A DNA stretch of 64,000 nt from Cohaesibacter sp. ES.047 (lineage in GTDB: Bacteria; Pseudomonadota; Alphaproteobacteria; Rhizobiales; Cohaesibacteraceae). Location: assembly GCF_900215505.1 (NCBI RefSeq), contig NZ_LT907844.1, positions 2,266,501-2,330,500 on the forward strand. The letters run 5' to 3'. The notes under the pieces are model-generated. The model ran no database searches, was not told the origin of the DNA, and worked only from the letters and a program-made list of their open reading frames with translations. Below, piece after piece: positions 35,616 through 46,372 of this stretch. A program made the translations under genes and the position numbers. How positions within the stretch are numbered: position 1 is the stretch's first letter; the number at the start of each line of letters is the position of its first letter.

Positions 35616-35988
35616 TCGATGCCTCCATGATATGGGCATTTTCCATATCGAGATAGATTGCGATTTTCTTGTCGAGCACAGGCAGGGTCTCTTGCAGTCT
35701 TCTGATCTGGGTCTGTACGTCCGCTCTCTGGTCCTCCAGCATCTGGCGGCGTTCGGTAGCGGTGTGCGGACCCTCTGCTCTCAACCGCGCATAGCGGACC
35801 ATGCGGGAAATTCCCATCCCGGTGGTCTTGAGATGCTTGAGAAAGGTCAACCAGTTGGTGATCTCCATGCCATATTGACGCCGCCCGCCCGCATCGCGAT
35901 GCGCATCTGGCAAAAGCCCGATTTTTTCGTAGTAGCGGATGGTATGGACGGACAAACCCGTCTTGGCAGCAAGATCACCGATTTTCAA
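35560..35988 (-). CDS. MerR-family transcriptional regulator
   Basis: 142 residues. The N-terminal MerR winged helix is textbook: 'MKIGDLAAKTGLSVHTIRYY' followed by 'EKIGLLP' and 'GGRRQYG'. A dimerisation helix (about 80-125) follows. There is no conserved metal-binding Cys set, so it is unlikely to sense mercury or copper; such regulators often respond to aldehydes or drugs. It overlaps the start of the CMD-family gene and may regulate that pair. Confidence 0.9.
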   Translation of the reverse strand: MKIGDLAAKTGLSVHTIRYYEKIGLLPDAHRDAGGRRQYGMEITNWLTFLKHLKTTGMGISRMVRYARLRAEGPHTATERRQMLEDQRADVQTQIRRLQETLPVLDKKIAIYLDMENAHIMEASNDRSTKQIPRVQPASERP

Positions 35989-36102
35989 AGGACCAACTCC
36001 TGTTCGACATAAGGGAGGCTAGATGTTCGAGTGCACTCTAGGTCAAGAGCAAAAGAATGAAAATGGTCGATTATTTCAAACGGGCTGATGGCCCTTCAGA
36101 AC

Positions 36103-36135
36103 AAAAAAATCCCGCCCGATTGGATCGGGCGGGAT
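36103..36135 (-). terminator. Intrinsic terminator of dapD
   Basis: CCCGCCCGAT and ATCGGGCGGG form a strong stem with a three-base loop. On the minus strand it is followed by a run of seven T, 27 bases after the dapD stop. Confidence 0.92.
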
Positions 36136-36161
36136 GAAATCAAGCTTTGTTCCGCTGCGGA

Positions 36162-37016
36162 TCAGTCGCGCAACAGGTCGTTGATCGACGTTTTGGACCG
36201 GGTGCGCTCGTCAACGCGCTTGACGATAACGGCGCAATAAAGGCTTGGTCCCTGCGCGCCATCGGGCAGATGCTTGCCGGGCATGGTGCCGGAAACAACC
36301 ACGGAGTAGGGCGGCACTTCGCCCATGAAGATTTCACCCGTGCTGCGGTCGATGATCTTGGTGGACGCACCAAGATAGACACCCATGGAGAGCACCGAGC
36401 CTTCGCGCACAATGACGCCTTCGGCCACTTCGGCACGCGCCCCGATGAAGCAGTTGTCTTCGATGATCACCGGACCGGCCTGCAGCGGCTCGAGAACGCC
36501 GCCAATGCCAGCCCCGCCAGAGATATGAACATTCTTGCCGATCTGTGCGCAGGAGCCGACCGTCGCCCATGTGTCGATCATCGTGCCATCATCAACATAG
36601 GCACCAAGGTTGACGAAGGACGGCATCAACACCACACCCTTGCCGATGAAGGCGGAGCGGCGAACGATGCAATTGGGAACGGCGCGGAACCCTGCCTGTT
36701 CAAACTCGCTCGCACCCCATCCATCGAATTTGGAAGGAACCTTGTCCCACCAGCTGGCATTGCCCGGACCACCCTTGATCACTTCCATCGCATTGAGCCG
36801 GAAGGAAAGCAACACGGCCTTTTTCAGCCATTGATTGACGATCCACTCTCCGTCGGAGTTCTTCTCGGCCACACGGGCGTCGCCATGATCCATCAGGTGC
36901 AGGGCGGCCTCGACAGCATCGCGGATTTCGCCGGTTGTGTCGGAATTGACGGTATCGCGTGCGTCAAAGCTCGCTTCAATGATGCTCTTGAGCGCAGGCA
37001 GATCGTACTGGGTCAT
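36162..37016 (-). CDS. dapD: Tetrahydrodipicolinate N-succinyltransferase
   Basis: 284 residues, the usual length. Succinylates tetrahydrodipicolinate in the lysine/diaminopimelate pathway. The N-terminal helical domain includes '[13 protein letters not shown]'. The left-handed beta helix of hexapeptide repeats is evident from '[20 protein letters not shown]' through '[20 protein letters not shown]' to '[16 protein letters not shown]'. The start at ATG 37016 matches the family N-terminus; the frame extends 49 codons upstream without similarity. Confidence 0.96.
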   Translation of the reverse strand: MTQYDLPALKSIIEASFDARDTVNSDTTGEIRDAVEAALHLMDHGDARVAEKNSDGEWIVNQWLKKAVLLSFRLNAMEVIKGGPGNASWWDKVPSKFDGWGASEFEQAGFRAVPNCIVRRSAFIGKGVVLMPSFVNLGAYVDDGTMIDTWATVGSCAQIGKNVHISGGAGIGGVLEPLQAGPVIIEDNCFIGARAEVAEGVIVREGSVLSMGVYLGASTKIIDRSTGEIFMGEVPPYSVVVSGTMPGKHLPDGAQGPSLYCAVIVKRVDERTRSKTSINDLLRD

Positions 37017-37250
37017 GTCTCTCGCTTTCAGCTTGTCTGGGGTGTTCGATTGCGCATGTCTCGCGGCCTTGGCCGCTGGAACTGTGGCGCAAACCATAAG
37101 CACCCCGCCGGTGAAGTCAATCACCAAAAAAGCAGAAAAGTGCGCCTGCTGGCCCAACACCACTTGAACCGCAAAAAGGAGTGCAAAACGAAACAGGGGT
37201 GGCCGCTGGGACCGCCCCTGTATGCTGTCTGAAAGGCGTCTGGATCGTGC

Positions 37251-38693
37251 CTAACTGGCCAGCTTCTGTGCCGGTTGCTCGAAGGTCTGCTGTATCGCGC
37301 GTCCAGCCTGTCGGCGGTCGGACCCGGAGTATGCCGGGTCATCGACTTCGCGCCGATCCAGTGGCCCGCGACGGAGGCTGAGAATGAAGTCGGTCACCTC
37401 TTTTTGCAGGGTGGCGGCATCCCGCGACATGCGTTCAGCCGACGTGAGCACGAAGGTTGCCGCTTCGCCCGTTTGCTCCGCATCCGTCGTCACTTCGCCG
37501 ATGTTTCTGGCCACTTCGGAGGTGCCCGTGTGGGCTTCCTCGATATTGCGGGCAATCTCGGTTGTTGCAGCATTCTGCTCTTCGGCTGCTGCGGCAACCG
37601 CCGAGGTGATGTCCTCGATCTCATGAATTGTGGTGGACACATTGCCAAAAGCGGCAACGGCAAGACTGGTCGCCGACTGGATCCGATGAATCTGTTCGGT
37701 AATTTCGCCAATCGCCTTGCTTGTTTGTCCTGCCAGTTCCTTGACCTCGCCAGCTACGACCGCAAAGCCTTTGCCCGCTTCGCCGGCGCGCGCGGATTCA
37801 ATGGTTGCATTGAGAGCAAGAAGGTTGGTCTGTTCCGCAATCGCAGAGATCAGTTCGACCACATGCCCGATGGTTTCAGCGGCCTCTGACAGATCATTGA
37901 TCTTCATTTCGCCCTCGCGCACTTCCGCAACTGCATCTGCAGCAACCTTCGCGGAACGCTCGATCTGGGATCCGATCTCAACCGAACTTGCACTCAGTTC
38001 CTCGACGGCCGCCGAGACCGTCTGAACATTGACAGAGGTTTCGTGGCTGGCTGATGCAACAATGCTGGCGCGTTCATTGGTGCTCGATGCACTCCGGGTC
38101 ATGTTCGTCGCTGTCTGGTTCATCTGGGTGCCGGCTTCCGAGAGATAGCTCGCGATTGTCTTGGTGGCTTCCTCGAAATGACCGGTCTTTTCAGCAAAGT
38201 CTTCAATCCGTGTCTGAACGCGGATGATCGCGTCGTTGATCTGTTCCGAATAGGCATGGAATGCCCCGGGCATGCCGATAAGCTGGATACGGCGATAATA
38301 CTTGTTGCGCGACATCGCATTGGTTGATGCCACCGCTTCCCGCATGAAGGTGTCGAAGCGGTCGGCCTGATAGTTGATGGCAACCGCAAGCAGGCCGAGC
38401 GAACCGGTTTCGAGCGCCTCATCGGCGCGTGCTTCCAGCTCACCAGAGCCCAGCGCCTGCGCCACGTTCGCAACATTATTGATTGCCCGTTCGGCTTTCA
38501 GACACAGAAGCAGTTGCACGGCCATGGCAAGGCCAGAGACAACGAACAGACCAAGTGCAGCAGTTCGAAGACCCAGAAGGTCGAGGCCAATGCCAGCGCT
38601 CAGCAGCACAAGGACGCCAATGGCCAGAAGCCGCGCACAAGAAAGAGAGGACAAACGGGTCATAGGGCGCGGCTTTCTCTTGGAAGATGGCAT
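37251..38693 (-). CDS. Methyl-accepting chemotaxis protein
   Basis: 480 residues. Two closely spaced membrane segments (about 20-60) with almost no periplasmic loop imply that it senses cytoplasmic or membrane signals. A HAMP-like and linker part (about 70-180) precedes a long signalling coiled coil. The conserved hairpin tip is '[20 protein letters not shown]' continuing '[17 protein letters not shown]'. It couples to CheA/CheW, which are not in the window. A start ten codons downstream is possible. Confidence 0.92.
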   Translation of the reverse strand: MPSSKRKPRPMTRLSSLSCARLLAIGVLVLLSAGIGLDLLGLRTAALGLFVVSGLAMAVQLLLCLKAERAINNVANVAQALGSGELEARADEALETGSLGLLAVAINYQADRFDTFMREAVASTNAMSRNKYYRRIQLIGMPGAFHAYSEQINDAIIRVQTRIEDFAEKTGHFEEATKTIASYLSEAGTQMNQTATNMTRSASSTNERASIVASASHETSVNVQTVSAAVEELSASSVEIGSQIERSAKVAADAVAEVREGEMKINDLSEAAETIGHVVELISAIAEQTNLLALNATIESARAGEAGKGFAVVAGEVKELAGQTSKAIGEITEQIHRIQSATSLAVAAFGNVSTTIHEIEDITSAVAAAAEEQNAATTEIARNIEEAHTGTSEVARNIGEVTTDAEQTGEAATFVLTSAERMSRDAATLQKEVTDFILSLRRGPLDRREVDDPAYSGSDRRQAGRAIQQTFEQPAQKLAS

Positions 38694-39395
38694 TCAGTCG
38701 GTTGTACCCGGCATCTCTGACTGTCGCCGAACCTGTCGCGTGTATCGGTTTTGCCGACCAGACTTTTGCTATCCGAAACGCGGCGTTCAAAGCAAGGTGG
38801 CGTAATTTTGTTGGCCATGAATGCCTCTGCGCATGAAAATAGGAAATGCAGGCAGAAAAATGAACTGCTTCACGCAGATCTTCCGCCGAAAAAATAAAAA
38901 AAAGGTTTCAATTACAGATACCTATATAAAACCGTGTAATATTAATTTGCTTCTTCAACGAAAACTTAGTTGGCGTAAAGTGAAAGTAAGAGTGCATTCG
39001 ACAGCATGCCAGATGACCGTTTATGCTTGCAGAGCCTCACGCGCGACTTTGCCAAGCCCAAGAAACGGGGTCACAGGGGCCGCCGTTGCAGGTCGTTAAG
39101 AAGCGCTTCATCCATTTGAGTCACTCTAGGCTTTCGTGACGGGGTTGCTCCGGTTGGTGAGTCATCTTTCGGTGCAATGCGTAAAAACCTCGTCAAAGCG
39201 TCGGTGTTTTGCGGTGATCGACAGTTATGCGGTAAGTCGTTCGGTCGTGATGACTGGAAAGTGACCGGTCTCGGGTGCCGAAGATTTCAAATCGACTTGT
39301 CTGGAAAGTCGGAATAGATATAGTGGTGCAGTATTGTTTTATTATTTTTGGAAGCATATTGCACATTGGCGTTTGAAGCGTGAGGGGAACGTGAA
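38694..39395. other. Long intergenic region with an AT-rich core
   Basis: About 700 bases between divergent genes. Positions about 38880-38960 are markedly AT-rich, with an A-run and TATA-like words, likely promoter DNA. The only frame of some length (38821-39099, plus) has no ribosome site, odd composition and no family resemblance, so I do not call it. No repeat or conserved RNA motif recognised. Confidence 0.5.
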
Positions 39396-40865
39396 ATGAA
39401 TAAATCGGCATACCTGTGCCTGGTAGGCGGTTTGCTTCTGGCGACGACCGGTTTGTCACAGGCCAATGAGCAGATGTTGGGAGCCTTGCCTGCATCGCCC
39501 GTGAATACTTTGGCGCTGACCCCCGAATACGAATTGCCAATCCAGATCATTATATCCCGCAAGGATCAACGCGCTCGGGTCTTCAGAGGCACCGAAGAAA
39601 TCGCGACCTCGCGGGTTTCCACCGGCAAGCGCGGCCACACCACGCCGACGGGTATCTTTTCCATCCTCGAAAAACGGCGACGTCATTACTCCAATCTCTA
39701 CAACAGCGCTCCGATGCCCTATATGCAGCGCCTGACGTGGTCGGGTATCGCTCTGCATCAGTCCAATTCCGTGCCCGGCTATCCGGCATCGCATGGCTGT
39801 GTTCGCCTGCCTGGCGGGTTCGCAAAACAGCTGTTTTCGATCACCGAGCGCGGCGCTCACGTGATCATCGCCAATCGTGAGGCGGTGCCCGAACCAATCG
39901 AACATGCCAACCTGTTTCAGCCTCGTGAGGTCGATGATCTCGCGGCACAAGTCACCTCTGTTGCAGCAACGCCCGAACCAATAGAAGCGCTCGGCAAGAT
40001 TTCCTTGCTCAATGAGCACCCGGTGCGTGACACCACGGCGCATCAGGTCGCGCGCTATCTCAATCAGCTCGAAGCCGTGAAGCACAGTGACAAGCCCTTG
40101 CGTATCTTCATCACGCGTCAGGCTAGGGGCAATGTTGTCAAGGAAGTCCAGACCCTGCTCAATGAGCTAGGCTACGATGCGGGCGTCGTTGATGGCCTTG
40201 CTGGCAGCGCCACAATGGCAGCTCTGCGTGCCTTTATCGCAGCACAGGATGGCAGCATGGACCAGCGTTCCTATGGTGCCAAACCGCGTATCGATCAGGC
40301 CTTGCTGCAAAATCTCTACAATGCTGCAGGAAAGGGCAAGATCCCGACCGGTCATCTGTTCGTTCGGCACAATTTCAAACCATTGTTCGATGCGCCGATC
40401 CGGATCCGCGACACTAAGGCTCCGCTGGGTGCGCATCTGTTTACCGCCAACGCGGTGGCACCTGACAAGCTCAATTGGCTCGCGGTTAATCTGGATGACA
40501 AATTGTCGGACAGACAGCAGGCGCGCCTTGGCGTCAAACAGGATCCAGAGCATCCCGGCGGCGTTGATGCGGCAACTGTGCTCGATCGCGTGATCATTCC
40601 GGAGGATATCCGCGCCCAGATCAATCATCTTGTCGGCAACGGGGCGTCCTTGACCATTTCGGATCGCGGCTTCAGCCGGGAAACAACGCCTCAGGGCACT
40701 GACTTCATCGTCCTGACCAAGCCCAACAAGCGCAGCAAGGTCGCAAAAACCGTGAGCAAGGTGAAACGACAGGCAACCGTGAAACGCTCGTTCGTCGAGC
40801 CCAAGCCGACTGCCCCCAAACGTCGCACTTTGTTCTCCATGCTCCGTGCGCGCACCTCAGATTGA
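39396..40865 (+). CDS. L,D-transpeptidase with peptidoglycan-binding domain
   Basis: 489 residues. Signal peptide (about 1-23). The YkuD catalytic domain spans about 48-170, with His121 ('IALHQSNS'), His133 and nucleophile Cys135 in 'ASHGCVRLPGGFA'. It would form 3-3 cross-links or attach proteins to murein. A peptidoglycan-binding domain ('EVQTLLNELGYDAGVVDGL') follows at about 250-285, then a domain of unknown role and a basic C-terminal tail. This architecture is common in rhizobial L,D-transpeptidases. A terminator follows. Confidence 0.93.
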   Translation: MNKSAYLCLVGGLLLATTGLSQANEQMLGALPASPVNTLALTPEYELPIQIIISRKDQRARVFRGTEEIATSRVSTGKRGHTTPTGIFSILEKRRRHYSNLYNSAPMPYMQRLTWSGIALHQSNSVPGYPASHGCVRLPGGFAKQLFSITERGAHVIIANREAVPEPIEHANLFQPREVDDLAAQVTSVAATPEPIEALGKISLLNEHPVRDTTAHQVARYLNQLEAVKHSDKPLRIFITRQARGNVVKEVQTLLNELGYDAGVVDGLAGSATMAALRAFIAAQDGSMDQRSYGAKPRIDQALLQNLYNAAGKGKIPTGHLFVRHNFKPLFDAPIRIRDTKAPLGAHLFTANAVAPDKLNWLAVNLDDKLSDRQQARLGVKQDPEHPGGVDAATVLDRVIIPEDIRAQINHLVGNGASLTISDRGFSRETTPQGTDFIVLTKPNKRSKVAKTVSKVKRQATVKRSFVEPKPTAPKRRTLFSMLRARTSD

Positions 40866-40885
40866 TTGCTAGAGTCTGAAAAACA

Positions 40886-40928
40886 TGAAAAACCCCGGTT
40901 CCTGTCAGGGGAGCCGGGGTTTTTTGTT
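40886..40928. terminator. Bidirectional terminator between L,D-transpeptidase gene and phoB
   Basis: AACCCCGGTT-type stem (AACCCCGG with CCGGGGTT) is flanked by an A-run on the left and TTTTTTG on the right, so it can end transcription of both convergent genes. Confidence 0.9.
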
Positions 40929-40965
40929 TCTGCAATCAAGGCTGACGCATGTGCGCGCTTCGGGG

Positions 40966-41670
40966 CTACTCGACGGAAAACTGATCGTCAAAGCTGTAGC
41001 CGGAGCCGCGCACCGTGCGGATCGGATCCTTGGCGCGCCCCCGGTTGATGGTTTTGCGCAGACGCCCCACATGCACATCGACCGTGCGTTCGTCGACATA
41101 GACATCATGCCCCCAGACGCCATCCAGCAACTGCTCGCGGGAATAGACACGCCCCGGGTTCTGCATCAGGAATTCGAGCAAGCGATATTCGGTCGGCCCG
41201 AGATTGACCTCGCGGTTGGAGCGTTTGACACGATGCGTCTCGCGGTTGAGTTCCAGATCGCCAGCCTTGAGAATGGTAGCCACCAGATCCGGGCTTGCAC
41301 GGCGCAGGATCGCGCGCACACGGGCCATCAATTCAGGCACCGAGAAGGGTTTGACCACATAGTCGTCTGCCCCGGTGGATAGCCCACGGATGCGTTCGGA
41401 TTCCTCGCCGCGCGCTGTCAGCATGATAACCGGCAGCTTCAGCGTTTTGGGTTTGGCACGCAAGCGTCTGCACAACTCGATGCCGGACAGGCCCGGCAGC
41501 ATCCAGTCAAGCAGCAGCAGATCGGGCAGGGTTTCCTGAAGCCGGTTTTCCGCTTCATCCCCTCTGGCAATCACTTCAACCTGATAGCCTTCTGCTTCTA
41601 GGTTGTAACGAAGAAGAAGACTGAGGGCTTCTTCATCCTCCACAATCATGACATTTGGGCTCATAGCCAT
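40966..41670 (-). CDS. phoB: Phosphate regulon response regulator PhoB
   Basis: 234 residues. Receiver domain with acidic pocket 'IVEDEE', phospho-acceptor Asp55 in 'LLLLDWMLPG', 'IMLTARGE' and Lys in 'VVKPFS'. The C-terminal winged-helix OmpR/PhoB domain ends 'DERTVDVHVGRLRKTINRG' and 'IRTVRGSGYSF'. It would bind the Pho box before pstS after phosphorylation by PhoR. Last gene of the pst-pho run. ATG two codons further in is equally possible as start. Confidence 0.96.
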   Translation of the reverse strand: MAMSPNVMIVEDEEALSLLLRYNLEAEGYQVEVIARGDEAENRLQETLPDLLLLDWMLPGLSGIELCRRLRAKPKTLKLPVIMLTARGEESERIRGLSTGADDYVVKPFSVPELMARVRAILRRASPDLVATILKAGDLELNRETHRVKRSNREVNLGPTEYRLLEFLMQNPGRVYSREQLLDGVWGHDVYVDERTVDVHVGRLRKTINRGRAKDPIRTVRGSGYSFDDQFSVE

Positions 41671-41831
41671 TCATTCCGCATTCTAAGGATCCGGGCTGAC
41701 GCGCGATTGAGGCGTTCAGCCAGCAGGATCAGGTCTTGGACGTCTGCATGGCGCATCAGGGTGAGCGCCATGTCATGTTTGGTTGAAACCGGCATTGACC
41801 GCGCCGTCAAAAGCGCGGCTTTTAAAGTCTA

Positions 41832-42503
41832 TCAGAGAGGCCGGTCTTCCATCGCCCGCCCGGTCTTCACGTAGAAGATGGTCTCGGCGATGTTGGTGGC
41901 GTGGTCGCCGACGCGCTCCAGATGCTTTGCGGCAAACAGATAGTTCGTGCAAATCGTGATATTGCGCGGATCTTCCATCATGTAGGTCAGGAATTCGCGG
42001 AACAGCGAGTTGTAAAGCGCATCGATATCCTTGTCCTTGGCGACGATTGCCAAGGCGGCATTCTCGTCCAAAGCAGTATAGGCATCAAGCACGGCCCTGA
42101 GCTGGTCGAGGGTCAACTCGGCCATATGCTCGATCCCATGCAGGAAATGCTTGGGCTGGGGGCGTCCTTCAAGGGCCAGAGCGTTGCGGGCAATATTCTT
42201 GCCAAGGTCAGCAACGCGCTCCAGATCGATCGAGATGCGCAAGGCCGCAATGATGTGGCGCAGATCCTGCGCCATCGGCTGGCGGCGCGCAATGGTCAAA
42301 ACGGCCTTCTCCTCGATCTCCTGATCGAGCTTGTTGATCGCCTGATCGCTGGCGATCGTGGTGTTGGCAACCGTCATATCAAGGCGAACAAGCGCGTTGA
42401 CCGCTTCCTCAACCATGCGTTCGGCTTGACCACCCATTTCGGCGATACGACCGGTCAGCTCGCGTAGATCATCGTCATAAGACGAGACAATGTGATCGGA
42501 CAT
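41832..42503 (-). CDS. phoU: Phosphate signalling regulator PhoU
   Basis: 223 residues of tandem three-helix bundles with the metal-cluster motifs in 'LERVADLGKNIARNALAL' and 'LERVGDHATNIAETIFYV'. PhoU links the Pst transporter to PhoR so that the regulon is silent when phosphate is ample. A GGAGAG site precedes the ATG. It sits between pstB and phoB, its standard position. Confidence 0.97.
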   Translation of the reverse strand: MSDHIVSSYDDDLRELTGRIAEMGGQAERMVEEAVNALVRLDMTVANTTIASDQAINKLDQEIEEKAVLTIARRQPMAQDLRHIIAALRISIDLERVADLGKNIARNALALEGRPQPKHFLHGIEHMAELTLDQLRAVLDAYTALDENAALAIVAKDKDIDALYNSLFREFLTYMMEDPRNITICTNYLFAAKHLERVGDHATNIAETIFYVKTGRAMEDRPL

Positions 42504-42598
42504 TTGTTTTCTCTCCTTGTGTTCGCTTGTTTTCCGCCGACCGGGTCCGCGGGACAGCCATGTGCCGGACCGGAAAGACAGGCGAACGAAAGTGTCTG

Positions 42599-43411
42599 TT
42601 AGCCGAAGCGGCCTGTGATGTAGTCCTGAGTGCGCTGATCTACCGGGTTGGTGAAGATCTGATCGGTTGGACCTTCCTCCACCAGATTGCCCAGATGGAA
42701 GAACGCGGTGCGCTGTGAAACACGAGCCGCCTGCTGCATCGAGTGGGTCACGATGACGATGGTGTAGTTCTCACGCAATTCGTCGATCAATTCCTCCACT
42801 TTCGCCGTGGCGATCGGGTCAAGAGCCGAGCAGGGTTCATCCATCAGGATGACTTCAGGGCTCACCGCAATCGCGCGGGCAATGCACAGACGCTGCTGCT
42901 GGCCACCGGACAGACCCGTCCCCGGTTCATCAAGGCGATCCTTCACCTCTTCGAAAAGGCCGGCTTTCTGAAGTGACGAGACCACCACTTCTTCCATCTC
43001 GGTCTTATTCCGGCACAGGCCGTGGATGCGCGGCCCATACGCCACATTCTCGAAAATGCTTTTCGGGAACGGGTTGGGCTTCTGGAAAACCATGCCGACA
43101 CGGGCGCGCAGCTCGACGACATCGACGGATGGATCGTAGATATCGAAGTCGCCCAGTCTGATATTGCCGCCGACGCGACAGATATCGATGGTGTCGTTCA
43201 TGCGGTTGAGGCAGCGCAGGAAGGTGGACTTGCCGCAACCCGATGGACCGATGAGTGAGGTTACCTTGTTTTCCTCGATCAAAAGATCGACGTCGAACAG
43301 GGCCTGTTTCTGTCCATAGTGAACAGTGACTTTTTCACCGGACATCTTGATCGGATTCTTGCGAATATTGCTATCCTGCTGAACTGTGGTGTTAGTGTCC
43401 TGCATGTTCAT
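42599..43411 (-). CDS. pstB: Phosphate ABC transporter ATP-binding protein PstB
   Basis: 270 residues. Walker A '[19 protein letters not shown]', signature '[17 protein letters not shown]' and Walker B '[13 protein letters not shown]' are intact, with the PstB-specific '[19 protein letters not shown]'. It drives high-affinity phosphate uptake through PstC-PstA. The start at ATG 43411 (or 43405) fits the family better than the longer frame. Ends about 95 bases before phoU. Confidence 0.96.
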   Translation of the reverse strand: MNMQDTNTTVQQDSNIRKNPIKMSGEKVTVHYGQKQALFDVDLLIEENKVTSLIGPSGCGKSTFLRCLNRMNDTIDICRVGGNIRLGDFDIYDPSVDVVELRARVGMVFQKPNPFPKSIFENVAYGPRIHGLCRNKTEMEEVVVSSLQKAGLFEEVKDRLDEPGTGLSGGQQQRLCIARAIAVSPEVILMDEPCSALDPIATAKVEELIDELRENYTIVIVTHSMQQAARVSQRTAFFHLGNLVEEGPTDQIFTNPVDQRTQDYITGRFG

Positions 43412-43502
43412 GCTTTCTATGTCCTCTTTCAGCCTGATCCTGCCATCGAGGGGCATGGGATCAAAAGGCTAAACAACGCGTAGGGTGCACACGCCGCTGG
43501 GG

Positions 43503-44825
43503 TTACCAGCGACGCTCGAAGCGGCGACGCAGAAGCACCGCAGAAATATTCATGATGGCCAAGAAACCCAGAAGGATCATGATAGCCGCCGAAGTCCGCT
43601 CCACAAAGGCACGCTCCGCAGAGTTCGCCCACATGTAGATCTGGACGGGCAGGGCCGTCGCCGGATCAAACGGCGTGACCGGATAATCCTTCACGAAAGC
43701 GACCATACCGATCATCAGCAGCGGAGCCGTTTCACCAAGCGCCTGCGCCAGACCGATGATGGTCCCGGTCAGGATGCCGGGGGAGGCCAGCGGCAGCACG
43801 TGATGGAAGATCGCCTGGGTTTTGGAGGCACCAACACCAAGAGCCGCTTCCCGAATCGACGGCGGAACCGCCTTGAGTGCCGAACGTGTCGCGATGATGA
43901 TGGTTGGCAGGGTCATAAGGGTCAGCACCAGACCACCGACCACCGACGCAGAGCGCGGCAGTCCGGCAAAGTTGATGAAGACCGCAAGGCCAAGAAGACC
44001 AAACACGATGGACGGCACGGCAGCAAGGTTGTTGATGTTCACCTCAATCAGGTCGGTCCAGCGGTTCTTGGGAGCGAATTCCTCAAGATAGATCGAAGCC
44101 GCCACACCAATCGGAAGCGCACAGACCAGCACGATCAGCATCATGAAGATCGAGCCGAGGGCAGCAACGCCAATCCCTGCCGTCTCTGGCCGGGACGAAG
44201 CGCCGTAAGTGAACAGGCCGGTGTTGAATTTCTTGGCCATCACACCCTTTTCCATCAGGTCATCAATGGCCGCAATCTGGGCATCGCTGATCTGGCGGCG
44301 GGCTTCGGGAACGTCGCGCGGAATCTGTCCCTTGACGAACGAGTCGACATCGCCATCAGCGATGAACCACATGTCGAGGCGCTGACCGATCAGGTCCGGG
44401 TCGGCAGCTACCATATCGCGCAATTCGACGGCGGCACCGCGGGACAACAGACCCTTGACCGCATTCAATTGGGCTTTCTGGGTCTTGTCGTTCGGGTCAA
44501 GGCCGGCGGCTTTGTAAAGAGCTGGCAAAATGACCTTGTTGTAGCGCAGCATCTGGGTCAACTCGGATCGGGACCGGTTGCCCTTGGGGTCGATGATCTG
44601 CTCATCGAGATAGACCGTTAGGTTGATCTCGGTCTGCTGAAAGGCGGTGTAACCCTTCGAGATGATCGACCAGAACAGGACCACCAGAAACAGCACGCCC
44701 AGAGAGATTGCAATAATCCCGGCTGTCCGAAAACGGGTTTCAGATGCATAACGCTTCTTCAGACCCAGATCGCGCTGGTGCGCCTTTGCAACCACATTGC
44801 TTTCATTTTGAGTGATATCAGTCAT
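43503..44825 (-). CDS. pstA: Phosphate ABC transporter permease PstA
   Basis: 440 residues, longer than the E. coli protein because of a large periplasmic insert after the first membrane helix (about 60-200), as in other alphaproteobacteria. The permease core follows with EAA loop 'IREAALGVGASKTQAIFHHV' and 'LPLASPGILTGTIIGLAQAL'. Its ATG shares one base with the TGA of pstC, so the two permeases are translationally coupled. Confidence 0.96.
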   Translation of the reverse strand: MTDITQNESNVVAKAHQRDLGLKKRYASETRFRTAGIIAISLGVLFLVVLFWSIISKGYTAFQQTEINLTVYLDEQIIDPKGNRSRSELTQMLRYNKVILPALYKAAGLDPNDKTQKAQLNAVKGLLSRGAAVELRDMVAADPDLIGQRLDMWFIADGDVDSFVKGQIPRDVPEARRQISDAQIAAIDDLMEKGVMAKKFNTGLFTYGASSRPETAGIGVAALGSIFMMLIVLVCALPIGVAASIYLEEFAPKNRWTDLIEVNINNLAAVPSIVFGLLGLAVFINFAGLPRSASVVGGLVLTLMTLPTIIIATRSALKAVPPSIREAALGVGASKTQAIFHHVLPLASPGILTGTIIGLAQALGETAPLLMIGMVAFVKDYPVTPFDPATALPVQIYMWANSAERAFVERTSAAIMILLGFLAIMNISAVLLRRRFERRW

Positions 44826-46372
44826 CAGTCGTACTGCTCCCGATATTTCCGCACGATGTGCAGAGCGAAGATGTTAAGACCCAGCGTGATCACGAACAAG
44901 GTGATGCCAAGAGCAAAGGCCACAAGCGTCTGCGGCGAATTGAACTCAAGGTCACCAGTCAGTTGGTTGACGATTTTCACCGTCACGGTGGTCATCGCCT
45001 CGAACGGGTTGGCTGAGAGATTGGCAGCAGCGCCAGCCCCCAACACCACGATCATCGTTTCACCAATCGCGCGGGAGGCGGCCAAAAGCACCGAGCCCAC
45101 GATACCGGGCAGGGCGGCGGGCAGGATCACACGCTTGATGGTTTCCGACCGGGTTGCCCCAAGCCCGAGAGACCCGTCCCGCATGGATTGGGGAACGGCG
45201 GTGATGATATCATCAGACAGAGACGAGATGAACGGGATCAGCATGATGCCCATCACGAGACCTGCGGTCAGAACGGAACGGGCCGAGATGTCAAGGCCGA
45301 TCAACGCGCCGCTATCCCTCAGGAAGGGACCGACCGTGACCATGGCAAAAAAACCATAGACGATGGTCGGGATCCCCGCGAGGATTTCGAGCAGGGGCTT
45401 GGCTATGGACCGCACCGTGCTGGTCGCATATTCAGCCATGTAGATCGCGGCGAACAAACCGATTGGCACGGCAACCATCAGGGCAACGATCGAGATATAC
45501 AAAGTGCCCCAGAGCAGCGGCAGAAGGCCGAAGGTGCCACCAGCGCCGCCCTCGACACCCGCTGCGGTGAAACGCGGGTCCCATGTTGTGCCGAAGAAAA
45601 ACTCGGTTGGCGGAACCACACGAAAGAAGTGAATGGCTTCAAAGAGCATCGACAGAACTATGCCGACCGTGGTCATGATGGCAATCGACGATGCCATGAT
45701 CAGCGCGATCTTGATGTTTGCCTCAACCCGGTTTCGAGCCCGAAGCTTTGGATTGATGCGCATGAAGCTCAGCACAAGGCCCAGAGCGAGAAGCACGGCA
45801 ATACCGATGATCAGCAAGAGATCAATGAACGACCGCGTCTCGTTGAGGCTATAGGCAGCATCAACCACTGACTTGTCGACATTCTCTGCGAGGGCAACGC
45901 CGTGCTTGGCCAGTGTCGGCCGGACAGCGACAAGGCCCGTGCGCAGTTGCACGGTTTCCTCTTCACTGAGGAGCTTAACGCCATCGGCAACGTTGATCAC
46001 AACGCCCTGCATCAGATTGCGTCGCGTATCCAATTCTAAATATTCATCAAATTCAGCGCAGATATCTGGCTTTTCAGCCTTGCTATCGCCCTGAATGCGA
46101 GCGGTTGCAAGATCGCAAGCCTCGCTGTAGCCAGCACGCAATTCACTATCAATAACAGAATTATCAAGAAAAGGCTGCGCGATGAGCACAGCAATCATGA
46201 ACATGGTGGCTGGAATGGCCGTCCAGATAAAAACGTAAGAACCGTAATATCCGGGTCGAGAATGAAGTGCAGCAATGTTTCCGTTCACACAGGAAACCGC
46301 GCGATTGCGTCCAAGCATCGCACCGACCAGCGCGACGATGAAAATAGCTGCCAGAAGCCATAGCGGGCTCAT
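44825..46372 (-). CDS. pstC: Phosphate ABC transporter permease PstC
   Basis: 515 residues, again the long alphaproteobacterial form with an extended N-terminal region containing three membrane segments and a periplasmic loop. The core has 'FGLLPLLWGTLYISIVALMV' and the EAA loop 'MRDGSLGLGATRSETIKRV' with 'LPAALPGIVGSVLLAASRAI'. ATG 46372 is chosen because it follows GGGGCAGG; an in-frame ATG seven codons earlier lacks such a site. The gene is separated from pstS by a strong hairpin. Confidence 0.95.
   Translation of the reverse strand: MSPLWLLAAIFIVALVGAMLGRNRAVSCVNGNIAALHSRPGYYGSYVFIWTAIPATMFMIAVLIAQPFLDNSVIDSELRAGYSEACDLATARIQGDSKAEKPDICAEFDEYLELDTRRNLMQGVVINVADGVKLLSEEETVQLRTGLVAVRPTLAKHGVALAENVDKSVVDAAYSLNETRSFIDLLLIIGIAVLLALGLVLSFMRINPKLRARNRVEANIKIALIMASSIAIMTTVGIVLSMLFEAIHFFRVVPPTEFFFGTTWDPRFTAAGVEGGAGGTFGLLPLLWGTLYISIVALMVAVPIGLFAAIYMAEYATSTVRSIAKPLLEILAGIPTIVYGFFAMVTVGPFLRDSGALIGLDISARSVLTAGLVMGIMLIPFISSLSDDIITAVPQSMRDGSLGLGATRSETIKRVILPAALPGIVGSVLLAASRAIGETMIVVLGAGAAANLSANPFEAMTTVTVKIVNQLTGDLEFNSPQTLVAFALGITLFVITLGLNIFALHIVRKYREQYD

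Noticed and set aside
38821..39099. 92-codon frame in the long intergenic region
   Set aside because: No ribosome site, unusual composition with poly-Lys from an A-run, and no recognisable fold.
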